DNA of 64,000 nt from an uncultured Rhodospirillaceae bacterium (GCA_913020445.1 CAJWAR010000008.1:1-64000); one strand, 5' to 3'. Positions 24,430 to 32,434 are shown, counted from the stretch's first letter. The notes: generated by a model not told the origin, from the letters alone. A program made the numbers and translations.

Positions 24430-25940
24430 TGAGCACAGCCACCGGAAATCGCGCCTTGCAGCTGGAAGAAAAGCTGATCTTTGAGCAAAACTCGCCCGGC
24501 ATGACGGCGGTTGATCTGCCCAATCCGGCGGAACTTACCAATGTCGAAAGCCGCTTGGGAGATGCGGCGCGGAAAGACCCGATCGGTCTGCCGGGCTTGT
24601 CCGAGCCGCAAGTCGTGCGCCATTATCTCCGTCTCAGCCAGAAAAACTTCGCCATCGATGGCGGCCTTTATCCGCTCGGCTCCTGCACCATGAAGCATAA
24701 CCCCCGGCTCAATGAAAAGATGGCGCGCTTGCCGGGCCTCGCTGATATTCATCCGCTGCAGCCGAAGGCAACCGTGCAGGGCGCCTATGAGCTGATCGAT
24801 ATGACCGCGCACTGGCTGAAAATCCTGACCGGCATGCCGGCGATCGCGATGTCACCGGCCGCCGGCGCTCATGGTGAGCTTTGTGGCCTGATGACCATCC
24901 GGGCGGCTTTGGAAGCGCGGGGTGATGCACGGGTCCGCGTGCTGGTGCCCGAATCAGCCCACGGCACCAATCCGGCGAGTGCCCATATGTGCGGCTATAA
25001 GGTTGAGGCAATCCCGGCGACCGAACAGGGCCGGGTCGATCTGGCGGCGCTTAAAGACAAGCTGGGTGATGATGTTGCCGCGATCATGGTGACCAACCCC
25101 AATACCTGTGGCCTGTTTGAAAATGAAATTATTGAGATGACCCAGGCGGTGCATGAGTGCGGCGGGCTGGTTTATTGCGATGGCGCTAATTTCAATGCGA
25201 TTGTCGGCCGGGTCAGGCCGGGCGACCTCGGTATCGATGCGATGCATCTCAATTTGCATAAGACTTTTTCAACGCCCCATGGCGGCGGCGGGCCGGGGGC
25301 CGGACCGGTGGTGCTGTCAGAGGCGCTGGCGGCTTATGCGCCCTTGCCCTACGTTGTTCATGGGAAAGACGGTTTCGAATTGGTCGAGCAGGCAGAAGAT
25401 GCTGGCGACAACAAACCTTACGGTCGCATGAAAGGTTTCCACGGCCAGTTCGGCGTGATGGTCCGTGCGCTCGCCTATATGCTGTCGATGGGCTCGGACG
25501 GCTTGCGCCAGGCCTCCAGCGATGCTGTGCTCAACGCCAATTATCTGATGGCCAAGCTCAGCGACATTCTAACAGCGTCCTATGACGGGCCCTGTATGCA
25601 TGAAGTGCTGTTCGATGACCGTTTTTTAAAAGACACCGATGTGACGACGCTCGATTTCGCCAAAGCGATGATCGATGAGGGCTTCCATCCAATGACGATG
25701 TATTTCCCGCTGGTCGTCCATGGCGCTTTATTGATGGAGCCGACCGAGACCGAAGGCAAGGCGACCCTTGATGAGTTTGTCGGTGTGATCCGGGCGCTGG
25801 CTAAGAAAGCGCAAACCGGCAAGGCGGACGATTTCAAGGCAGCGCCGATCTATACGCCGCGCCGCCGCCTGGATGAAACCATGGCCGCCCGCAATCCGGT
25901 GCTGACCTGGTCGCCCGATCAAGCAGCCGCTGCAGAGTAG
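24429..25940 (+). CDS. gcvPB: Glycine dehydrogenase (decarboxylating) subunit 2
   Basis: C-terminal half of the split P protein, 503 residues, carrying the PLP-binding lysine K278 in HLNLHKTFSTPHGGGGPG. YPLGSCTMKHNPR and PAAGAHGELCGL are family landmarks. It forms the active heterotetramer with GcvPA. Last gene of the operon, ending 2 bases from the end of a convergent small gene, with no hairpin terminator visible. Confidence 0.97.
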   Translation: MSTATGNRALQLEEKLIFEQNSPGMTAVDLPNPAELTNVESRLGDAARKDPIGLPGLSEPQVVRHYLRLSQKNFAIDGGLYPLGSCTMKHNPRLNEKMARLPGLADIHPLQPKATVQGAYELIDMTAHWLKILTGMPAIAMSPAAGAHGELCGLMTIRAALEARGDARVRVLVPESAHGTNPASAHMCGYKVEAIPATEQGRVDLAALKDKLGDDVAAIMVTNPNTCGLFENEIIEMTQAVHECGGLVYCDGANFNAIVGRVRPGDLGIDAMHLNLHKTFSTPHGGGGPGAGPVVLSEALAAYAPLPYVVHGKDGFELVEQAEDAGDNKPYGRMKGFHGQFGVMVRALAYMLSMGSDGLRQASSDAVLNANYLMAKLSDILTASYDGPCMHEVLFDDRFLKDTDVTTLDFAKAMIDEGFHPMTMYFPLVVHGALLMEPTETEGKATLDEFVGVIRALAKKAQTGKADDFKAAPIYTPRRRLDETMAARNPVLTWSPDQAAAAE

Positions 25941-25942
25941 CG

Positions 25943-26179
25943 CTATTTGCTTTTTATTTTCGGCAGTTCTGCCGGCGTGTCCTCGGCTATAAACGGCCAG
26001 AGATAGATACCCATATCGGGACCGAAGGCCTTGGCTAAAAGAAACGCCGCCTCGGGTGTAATCAGATGCTTGAGATAGCTGCGCTCTTCGCCGGTGAGCC
26101 GCCCGAGCCCGGCCTGAAAGCTCGGCACGAACGCCTGATCGTAATTAGCAGTAAGCGGATTTGAATCTGGTGATGTCAT
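25943..26179 (-). CDS. Small hypothetical protein
   Basis: A 78-residue protein with no recognised family. A central helix-rich part (GLGRLTGEERSYLKHLITPEA) is followed by FGPDMGIYLWPF and a Pro/Lys-rich end. No signal peptide. An AAAGGAAA ribosome site lies about 6 bases upstream of the ATG, which supports real translation. Convergent with gcvPB. Confidence 0.62.
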   Translation of the reverse strand: MTSPDSNPLTANYDQAFVPSFQAGLGRLTGEERSYLKHLITPEAAFLLAKAFGPDMGIYLWPFIAEDTPAELPKIKSK

Positions 26180-26227
26180 TTTAGTTTCCTTTGGTGAAGT
26201 TTAGTAATTCAAGTTGTATCTATTTGC

Positions 26228-26327
26228 CCCCCACCTTAATCCTCCCCCTCCAGGGGGGAGGAAAAAATGGTGGCAGGCTCCATTAATAGATCCCCCTCCC
26301 CCTTGACGGGGGAGGGAGGGGTGGGGG
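26228..26327. repeat. Intergenic palindromic repeat element with two hairpins and outer inverted arms
   Basis: Two G/C-rich hairpins lie in tandem. CCTCCCCC (26241-26248) pairs with GGGGGAGG (26254-26261) around a 5-base loop. CCCTCCCCC (26294-26302) pairs with GGGGGAGGG (26308-26316) around TTGAC. The whole is bracketed by CCCCCACC (26228-26235) and its complement GGTGGGGG (26320-26327). Such hairpins resemble dispersed palindromic intergenic repeats seen in many alphaproteobacterial genomes. It lies between the gcv-side gene and the 3-prime end of the Hint gene, and might also end its transcript, though no U-tract follows. Confidence 0.7.
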
Positions 26328-26380
26328 TGACTAAATAATGTTCTACCTCTATGTCCTCGATGTTCTCTGTGGTTCATTTG

Positions 26381-28861
26381 TTAGGTGGTTGCAGTTTGAA
26401 GTGGTTTGGCTTTAATCCCCCACAGCAGGCGCACGAGAGGTGAGCCGTAGTCCATGGCGAGATGACCGAGAATATGGCCGTGGGGTTTACCGCCATAACG
26501 AAAGCCAAGTTCGGTGATCCAGGGGCGGATCGCGGCGGCCAGCATCCGGCCAAAGCTCATCGGCGCCTGGCGGCTTAGCGCAATTAAAGGCTTAGCAATG
26601 CAGCGGTAGGTGTGGCTGACGCTGTCCCAATTATCGCCCAAGCCCCGGAACGGATTTTCAAGCCGCGAATAGCGGCGCTCGATGTCCCATTCCTCGTCCG
26701 TGAGCCAGCCCTGGCGGTGCAACTCGGCACAGATGATGGTCGAATTATGCACCCGAAAGCCACCGGCGATAAAACAATCACCGCCATCGACTTCGAGATT
26801 GTAGACTTTGCTGGCGTGGCCGTCGGGATAGACGTTTTTGACCATATTGGTTGAGCCGTCCGATTTGACGAGTTCCAGGCCGGGTTCAATTTCCCGGGCA
26901 AAAATCCATTTGCCGTTGCTGCACAGGAAGGGGTGCGGCGGCGTTGCTTTAACACCATCGATATTGATCAGCCGGCGGCGGCCGGTAATCAAATTTTCCA
27001 ATACGGTTTGCGATTTTAATTCGCCGAGCTTGGTGAAGGAGGCGACTTGCTCGCCCGCATGAACATCCATAATGGGCTTTTCCGTGCCGTCCGCCATCAG
27101 TATGAGCGTGTCACCAGAGAAGCATTCTCCATCGCCGCTATCATAATCATCAAGAATGTCCAAATCTGCCGGCGTTATACCGCCATCAGGCCCATCATTA
27201 CTTCTGCCAGTGCCTCCCATACCTTCGCCGCCTTGGCCTATACCCATGCCGCCACCAATACCGCCAGTGCCACCACCAGTACCGTCGCCAGTCTGACCCC
27301 CGGTATAATAACCGCTCGTGGTATCATTGGCCCGGTCATATAATCCTCGGTTATCAAAACCTTCGTTGTTGTAGACGACACCGGTGTAAGGATCCTCATG
27401 ATAGGTGAATGGGCCAGGAGAGCCACCTGCCGACGCGTTGGATTTATTTTGACTGGATTTACTGGTCCTGCCGCCGTAAACCGCGCTGTTGCCAGCTTCT
27501 TGATATAAACCGCCTGAATCGTTTTCAATATCGGCTGGGCTAAAACTGTACGCATCATCGTTATTCGGGCTTCCTACTGAACCTTGACTGTTATTGTTGC
27601 CACTTTGTTCCCCAACATCTGGGCCAGTACCAAAGGCGGCTTCCCAGCCCAAGCTCATGGCGCCAGCGAAGTCGTCCTGGTTGACGTCCAGCATGTCGTC
27701 CGGTGTATCCATGTTCCAATAGCTGTAAACCTCGGCCATATCCTGTTTGCTGCCGGGGGTGTCTTTGGCAGTGCTGGATTGTGGCGCGTCGCGGCCATAA
27801 AGATTATCCGAGCTGGGCGCATTGCCCGGCGTGAAGCTCTCTACCGACGGTGCTTTGCCATAGGTCGGGCTGCCGGGGGTATCGGTGCGAAAGGCAGCGC
27901 CGAGATCAGGTGAATATATCTCGGGCGAGGCGCTTTTGGCCGCTGTCTCAATCGCCGCCGCATGAGAGTTATATTGAGTTGGGCTGGATATAGAGCTGGG
28001 TGAAGGGCCAAGCGTGTCCCTGCCGGTATTGCCCATCAGTGATCCGGGATTGGTGCCCGGGCTGATGCCGAAAGGTGAGGCGGGGGCAGACGGCGCCGTT
28101 GGGGCACCGGATTTGCCGCTTGCCTGAGAGTTTGGCCCGCCGGGTCCGGCGAATTCCTCGGCGTGAGGGCTGCCGCTTGAGGGCGAGCCCAGCGCTTCCG
28201 CATTCCACTCATCTTCGAAATTTTCAACCGACATCTCAGAGATCGCTTCGGCAAACTCAGCGAGAGCGTCCATTGCTTCAGCTTCGGAGACGGAGGTGTC
28301 TGTGCTTCCCGAACTTGTCAGATCGGCAAATTCATCGGCGTGCTGAATGTTACCTGCAGGCGTTCCCGGTAATCCTGAATGCGGTGAATTCCACTCATCT
28401 TCAAACTGCTCTGGTGTCATACTAACGACGTCACGATCAAACGAATCATTAGCATCCATTTCAAATGGATCGGACCACCCCATGTATTCTGAGAATGAGC
28501 CTTTGGACCGGCCAATCGTTCGTCCAACCGGATCGGCAATTGTTCCAGCGATGTATCCCGTTCCTTTGCCGACCTGTTTACCGATTAGACCTCCAACGGC
28601 GCTGCCAATGGGTCCTCCTCTTTTACCAACTTGTAAACCAACAGCCTTTCCAATCCTTCCGCCAATTTTTGCACCTTTATTATCAAGATCATAGTCAGGT
28701 GCATTTCCGGGAAGACCGCTATAAGTGGTCGAAGTATATGTTTGTGCTGATCCGACAGATTTACCATTTTGATCAACCGTTGAAACCGATTGCTGCCACA
28801 TCCCTGTTTCAGGATTGTAAGAGGCCGGCCCATATTGTGTAGAATATTCGATACTTGCCAT
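26381..28861 (-). CDS. Large Hint-domain (intein-like) protein
   Basis: An 826-residue multidomain protein. Residues about 67-107 are glycine-zipper-like (GGRIGKAVGLQVGKRGG...). Two related modules follow, MTPEQFEDEWN...HADEFA (about 148-180) and MSVENFEDEWN...HAEEFA (about 210-238). Then come a long Ser/Pro/Gly/Asn-rich linker and a Gly-rich run just before the Hint domain. Hint spans C580 (CFSGDTLILMADG) to H705-N706 (GGFRVHNS), with TPPHPFLC inside. All residues for cleavage or splicing are present, and S707 could act as the +1 nucleophile. A helical tail of 120 residues (STIICAELHRQGWL...) follows. There is no classical signal peptide. It starts inside the end of the upstream small membrane-protein gene and is last in a five-gene operon. 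Function unknown. Confidence 0.85.
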   Translation of the reverse strand: MASIEYSTQYGPASYNPETGMWQQSVSTVDQNGKSVGSAQTYTSTTYSGLPGNAPDYDLDNKGAKIGGRIGKAVGLQVGKRGGPIGSAVGGLIGKQVGKGTGYIAGTIADPVGRTIGRSKGSFSEYMGWSDPFEMDANDSFDRDVVSMTPEQFEDEWNSPHSGLPGTPAGNIQHADEFADLTSSGSTDTSVSEAEAMDALAEFAEAISEMSVENFEDEWNAEALGSPSSGSPHAEEFAGPGGPNSQASGKSGAPTAPSAPASPFGISPGTNPGSLMGNTGRDTLGPSPSSISSPTQYNSHAAAIETAAKSASPEIYSPDLGAAFRTDTPGSPTYGKAPSVESFTPGNAPSSDNLYGRDAPQSSTAKDTPGSKQDMAEVYSYWNMDTPDDMLDVNQDDFAGAMSLGWEAAFGTGPDVGEQSGNNNSQGSVGSPNNDDAYSFSPADIENDSGGLYQEAGNSAVYGGRTSKSSQNKSNASAGGSPGPFTYHEDPYTGVVYNNEGFDNRGLYDRANDTTSGYYTGGQTGDGTGGGTGGIGGGMGIGQGGEGMGGTGRSNDGPDGGITPADLDILDDYDSGDGECFSGDTLILMADGTEKPIMDVHAGEQVASFTKLGELKSQTVLENLITGRRRLINIDGVKATPPHPFLCSNGKWIFAREIEPGLELVKSDGSTNMVKNVYPDGHASKVYNLEVDGGDCFIAGGFRVHNSTIICAELHRQGWLTDEEWDIERRYSRLENPFRGLGDNWDSVSHTYRCIAKPLIALSRQAPMSFGRMLAAAIRPWITELGFRYGGKPHGHILGHLAMDYGSPLVRLLWGIKAKPLQTATT

Positions 28862-29105
28862 TTAGTGTATTACCTTTCGTGTTTAGATTTGAAATTTTAA
28901 TCATCAAATATGTTTGATAAATGAATGCTTCAATTAACAAAAATGAAGCAGCAAATATTATAAAAGAAATGATTTCACCATATTGATTAAAATAGGCGTC
29001 AACATCGATGAGATAGTAGATTATCGAGTAAACAATAATTAGACAGAAATATTGTTTACCGTTTATCGGCAATTTCCATTTTCGATTTACGATTAGTTGC
29101 ACCAT
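28809..29105 (-). CDS. Small membrane protein, paralogue A
   Basis: A 98-residue protein with two predicted membrane segments around YFCLIIVYSIIYYLI and IISFIIFAASFLLIEAFIY. It is clearly paralogous to the next gene upstream: both share KWKLP, KQ, YSIIY, a D and F ahead of QYG, and a second hydrophobic helix. Its last 53 bases overlap the start of the Hint gene, so the two are probably translationally coupled. The DNA is strikingly AT-rich compared with the rest of the window. Function unknown; an immunity or export-partner role for the Hint protein is possible but unproven. Confidence 0.7.
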   Translation of the reverse strand: MVQLIVNRKWKLPINGKQYFCLIIVYSIIYYLIDVDAYFNQYGEIISFIIFAASFLLIEAFIYQTYLMIKISNLNTKGNTLNGKYRIFYTIWAGLLQS

Positions 29106-29112
29106 TTAAAAA

Positions 29113-29349
29113 TTAAATACTCTTTTTATATTTAATTAAGTTTAGTAGTAAAAATATTACGTAAATAATAATTTCTACTAACATAAATAAAACAACGTAA
29201 ATTATTACCTCTATTGTATCACCGTACTGCTCAAAGAAAGTATCAATGCCAATAACACTGTAAATAATTGAGTATATTATGAATATAATTAGATGTTGCT
29301 TCTTTGTAAGAGGCAGTTTCCATTTCGGGTTTATTTCGACAGGTATCAT
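29113..29349 (-). CDS. Small membrane protein, paralogue B
   Basis: A 78-residue protein with two membrane segments (LIIFIIYSIIYSVIG and VIIYVVLFMLVEIIIYVIF) and a short Lys-rich end. It shares the KWKLP-x6-KQ...YSIIY...D..F.QYG pattern with its neighbour and so arose with it by tandem duplication. It ends 7 bases before paralogue A. Very AT-rich. No named family is recognised. Confidence 0.7.
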   Translation of the reverse strand: MIPVEINPKWKLPLTKKQHLIIFIIYSIIYSVIGIDTFFEQYGDTIEVIIYVVLFMLVEIIIYVIFLLLNLIKYKKSI

Positions 29350-29468
29350 TGGAGGTCCCTCGAACTGGTTGTAAACATAAAAAGTTTTTCACCACCGGAA
29401 TAGCGATAGCCACCCCAGTTGCCGTACTCACCAATCATTCCATCTACCAATTTTAGTATCCTTTCGTA

Positions 29469-29771
29469 TTACATTCGTCCTGTTAATTTCAAATAAAAAG
29501 TAGTTATGTCGTGAAATATTCCACCGAAAAAATAACCCAAAACGGACAAAATAAATTCGAATAGCCACCAAATTACCGGTGCGAGAATGAGGAAAATCAC
29601 GATTTTGATTATTAGCCGCTGCTTCCGGGTAAACCGTGGCGGTTTTGGCTGCGTGCGTAAATCCTTCGCCCCGGCATTAATAATTGCCCCGCATTTATTG
29701 CAGCTGTGCACATTGGCGTAAGTTTCTTTGCCGCAATTGGGACAGGCTATTATGTCATTTGTTTCAGTCAT
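29469..29771 (-). CDS. Zinc-ribbon membrane protein
   Basis: A 100-residue protein with an N-terminal zinc ribbon CPNCGKETYANVHSCNKCG (two CxxC pairs), a Lys/Arg/Pro-rich linker and two hydrophobic segments (IIKIVIFLILAPVIWWLFEF and the following LSVLGYFFGGIF). The RKQRLIIKIVIF part loosely resembles the KKQHLIIFIIYS of the neighbouring small membrane proteins. It is second in the five-gene operon and probably sits in the inner membrane with the ribbon in the cytoplasm. Function unknown. Confidence 0.72.
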   Translation of the reverse strand: MTETNDIIACPNCGKETYANVHSCNKCGAIINAGAKDLRTQPKPPRFTRKQRLIIKIVIFLILAPVIWWLFEFILSVLGYFFGGIFHDITTFYLKLTGRM

Positions 29772-29830
29772 CTTTTCTTTCGTTCGCTATCTCTCTCATC
29801 CCTATGCCCGTATTAGAGGGGGTTTTTGCG

Positions 29831-30412
29831 TCAGCGGCTATTAAAATTGTCCCGGCTGCGCTTGACGCCGTCGAGAAAGCGTTGACGGCGGGCGCTGAGG
29901 GCCGGGCTCGCAGCTTGCGGCGTAAAACGTCTAGCGCGCTGCAAGCTGATGGGGCCGAGTTCTGCCATAGCGTGGGGGGCGCTGGCCGGCCGGTAGCGGT
30001 CTTCGGTTCTGATGGTGCGGCCCGTGGCATCCACATTGAGCGGTCCCGGATAGGTTAGCTCAAACCAGCGGCTGACGGCGTCGCGCACCCGCTCTGAGTT
30101 GGGATGATGCCAAGTGCGATAGGCGTCGGTGCGCATCAAGGCGCTGATCTCATCAGCGGATAAATATTTGGGCGCGAGGGGGATCGGATCGCTGGTCTCC
30201 CCGGCATCGGTGTCAAATCCGGTACCGGTCTCGGCTTGAAGGATTGCCGCCAACAAATCGCGGCCAGAAAGGGGGGGAATGGCAGGGACCAGATTATCTT
30301 CGCGATCGTTTTGGAGAACGTTTTGGTCTGGGTTATGATCTTGGTTTAAACCTCCCTTCGTGTCTGTATCGGGACCCCTGCCATTAGGGGGAGAAATGCT
30401 GTCGGTACTCAC
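29831..30412 (-). CDS. Hypothetical protein, first gene of the Hint operon
   Basis: A 193-residue soluble protein starting with GTG at 30410-30412, with AGGAAA a few bases upstream. Residues 1-60 are polar and probably disordered. A central helical domain has LSADEISALMRTDAYRTWHHP and WFELTYPGPLNVDATGR, and the C-terminus is Arg-rich. I do not recognise a family. A good sigma70 promoter lies directly upstream. Its place at the head of the operon suggests a partner or adaptor of the Hint protein, by context only. Confidence 0.7.
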   Translation of the reverse strand: MSTDSISPPNGRGPDTDTKGGLNQDHNPDQNVLQNDREDNLVPAIPPLSGRDLLAAILQAETGTGFDTDAGETSDPIPLAPKYLSADEISALMRTDAYRTWHHPNSERVRDAVSRWFELTYPGPLNVDATGRTIRTEDRYRPASAPHAMAELGPISLQRARRFTPQAASPALSARRQRFLDGVKRSRDNFNSR

Positions 30413-30445
30413 TTAAATTTCCTAATTTAGATGTATTTGATGATA

Positions 30446-30474
30446 TTTATAGTAAATAAATTCCACTTATGCAA
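30446..30474 (-). promoter_or_regulatory. Sigma70 promoter of the Hint operon
   Basis: On the minus strand TTGCAT (30469-30474) and TATAAA (30446-30451) are separated by exactly 17 bp, giving a transcription start about 25 bases before the GTG of the first gene. It is one of the best promoter matches in the window. The flanking DNA is AT-rich. Confidence 0.68.
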
Positions 30475-30553
30475 GAACAAAATGCGAACTTTTTTATTAT
30501 TATCTCATTAGGGGTAAAATAGTGTTACCACAACGGGCATAAATTGCCCCTCA

Positions 30554-30643
30554 AACGCCGGGCGCCAAAAAATATATTTCCGGCGCAAGCTTGGCTTACG
30601 CCGCATTAGCGGCGACCCGCAGTCGCGGGCGTTAGGAAATATA
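30554..30643. repeat. Complex fold-back element (closing stem with internal hairpins)
   Basis: TATATTTCC (30573-30581) pairs perfectly with GGAAATATA (30635-30643), closing a loop that contains further hairpins. These are GGCG/CGCC plus AAGC/GCTT (30582-30602), GCCGC-ATTA-GCGGC (30600-30613, competing with the first) and CCCGC-AGTC-GCGGG (30616-30629). AACGCC (30554-30559) can also pair with GGCGTT (30628-30633). It sits between the cca 3-prime end and the Hint operon promoter. It could be a mobile palindromic repeat, a terminator or an RNA with a cloverleaf-like fold. No tRNA features (CCA, T-loop) are present. Confidence 0.55.
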
Positions 30644-30691
30644 GATGACGGCGTGTAGGACAGTCATTGATTTTTGAGAAGGAGAATACGC

Positions 30692-32125
30692 CTACAACAG
30701 CGCTTCGAGCTTCTCCAAGCAGGCGTTCCGGTCAGCGTGGCAGCCCTCGGCCAGCCACCAGTCTTCGACCTGGCCGAGTAAATCCGACACCTGCGGGCCA
30801 GGGGCGACACCCTGATCCAGCACGTCCTGACCTTTGAGCGGGAAGGCAATATCAGGTTCCGACATTGCCTGATCGGCGAATTCAATAATACGCACCCAGC
30901 TGTCCTGCACCTCACCGAGCCCGGTTGGCGATGCAACCAGCATCTCGGCCCATTTGAGCAGCGCCAGATCAATCACTGTCGTCGCGCCGATCTGATAAAG
31001 GGTCGCGCGTAAATCATCATCACTGATCTGCCAATCCGCTTGCCACTCGGGCGCAATCATCGACGTCAGGCGTTGCTGCTCGGCGTTTGACAGTTTCAGG
31101 GCGTCCGTGATTTCTGCCGCGCCCTGCCCATCCGTCTCGACCAAGGCGGCCAGCCGGCGCAGTGGATCGGGACGCACACAATCAAATTTAATCGCGTTGG
31201 TTTCAAGCCAGGTGAGCTGGCGCAGGCATTCCGGGCTGGTGACATGAGGCAGAATAACTTTCAGGACACCATGGTTATACATCAGCGTCACGACATCCAA
31301 CTGCATGTCGGAGGCTAATATTTTGAACAGCTCGGATTTAATACGCTCGGCGGAAAGCTCTTTCAGCGCCGGCGCCTTATCGATACAGGCCTGAAATTCC
31401 GTCTTGCTTTCGACCCGCATGCCCAGGGTGGCGATAAAACGAAAATAACGGAGAATTCTAAGCCGGTCTTCATCGATCCGATCAGGGGCAAGGCCGACGA
31501 ATCGGATCACCCTGTCGGCCAAATCCTGAATGCCGTTAAAGTAGTCAAAGACCATGCCGTCGGGGGTTGCGCTCAGCGTATTAAAGGTGAAATCGCGTCT
31601 GGCCGCGTCCTGCTTCCAATCTTCGGTGAATTTAACCTCGGCATGACGGCCATCGGTCTTGATGTCCTTCCGGAGTGTCGTGATCTCAAAGCTTTGGTGG
31701 TTGATTACCGCCATCACTGTGCCGTGCTCAATACCCACGGGGACAGCCTTGATGCCGGCATTCTCCAACAGTGCGGTTATCTGATCAGGTGTTTCCGGGG
31801 TCGCGATATCGACATCGGTTACCGGATTTTTGAGCAAAGCATCGCGGACGCAGCCGCCGATAAATCGCGCTTCTTTGCCGTTTTTAGTGATGGCGGCGAA
31901 CACGGCCTTAATCTCCGGTGTTGTCATCCAGGGCTCAACCGGTATTTGACCTCCCGGGCGTTTGCCCCAATTGAGGATGATGTCAGTTTGCTTGGCCGGT
32001 CCTTCGAATAGTTTCCGGCGCGACGATTTCCGCCGGGCAACGAGAAACAAAAAGACCAACAATGCCAACGCCGTTACGGTCCAACGCGCCGGGCCTTCGA
32101 TAAATTCCAGCAGGTCTTCAATCAT
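30692..32125 (-). CDS. cca: CCA tRNA nucleotidyltransferase/poly(A) polymerase family, with N-terminal membrane segment
   Basis: Adds or repairs the 3-prime CCA end of tRNAs. The nucleotidyltransferase core has ARFIGGCVRDALL (about residues 86-98) and metal aspartates in TDVDIATP (D104, D106). RRDFTFNTL and EDRLRILRYFRF follow. The usual start of the family corresponds to about residue 61 (IPVEPW). Here about 60 extra residues precede it, including a hydrophobic helix (TVTALALLVFLFLVA, about 16-30) and a basic stretch RRKSSRRK, so the enzyme may be membrane-anchored, or the true start may be internal. Downstream of DUF6111, NUDIX and DUF1285 genes in a conserved alphaproteobacterial order. 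Confidence 0.9.
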   Translation of the reverse strand: MIEDLLEFIEGPARWTVTALALLVFLFLVARRKSSRRKLFEGPAKQTDIILNWGKRPGGQIPVEPWMTTPEIKAVFAAITKNGKEARFIGGCVRDALLKNPVTDVDIATPETPDQITALLENAGIKAVPVGIEHGTVMAVINHQSFEITTLRKDIKTDGRHAEVKFTEDWKQDAARRDFTFNTLSATPDGMVFDYFNGIQDLADRVIRFVGLAPDRIDEDRLRILRYFRFIATLGMRVESKTEFQACIDKAPALKELSAERIKSELFKILASDMQLDVVTLMYNHGVLKVILPHVTSPECLRQLTWLETNAIKFDCVRPDPLRRLAALVETDGQGAAEITDALKLSNAEQQRLTSMIAPEWQADWQISDDDLRATLYQIGATTVIDLALLKWAEMLVASPTGLGEVQDSWVRIIEFADQAMSEPDIAFPLKGQDVLDQGVAPGPQVSDLLGQVEDWWLAEGCHADRNACLEKLEALL

Positions 32126-32157
32126 GTCTCATTCAATGGCCGCTGGCCTCTGTTGCG

Positions 32158-32424
32158 TTATTTGTCTTTAAAGTGCCCCGGCACTACCTGGCCATCTTCG
32201 ATCCGGGGGGATTGATACAGACCGCCGATATCATCACCCAAGGTGGTCAGAAAAATCAGCGACGCAGCGGTCAATGCAAAACCAATGATCAGCACCCAGA
32301 ACCAGTGGCCTTCTTCCCAATCCGGCAGGCCTTGACCCTTGCGGTTGGCATCAATTTTAGCCCAAATCGAATAGAGCACCAGCGGCGTGATCAGGGGCAG
32401 AAAAATATGAAGAAATATCCGCAT
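32158..32424 (-). CDS. DUF6111-like small membrane protein
   Basis: An 88-residue protein with two membrane segments (FLHIFLPLITPLVLYSIW and FWVLIIGFALTAASLIFL). The order NUDIX - this gene - cca is typical of Rhodospirillales-type genomes, where the protein is annotated DUF6111. Function unknown. It lies 10 bases downstream of the NUDIX gene and 32 bases upstream of cca, so it is probably in the same transcript. Confidence 0.8.
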   Translation of the reverse strand: MRIFLHIFLPLITPLVLYSIWAKIDANRKGQGLPDWEEGHWFWVLIIGFALTAASLIFLTTLGDDIGGLYQSPRIEDGQVVPGHFKDK

Positions 32425-32434
32425 CTATACCTCG

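Noticed and set aside
26228..26327. CRISPR-like repeats
   Set aside because: The G/C-rich repeats are two different hairpins with no regular spacers, so this is a palindromic element and not a CRISPR array.
29243..29434. 63-codon minus-strand frame over the start of the small membrane protein gene
   Set aside because: It overlaps paralogue B in another frame and has no ribosome site or similarity between frames.
30554..30643. tRNA-like cloverleaf
   Set aside because: The arms have the wrong lengths and there are no conserved T-loop, anticodon-loop or acceptor features, so it is listed as a repeat and not a tRNA.
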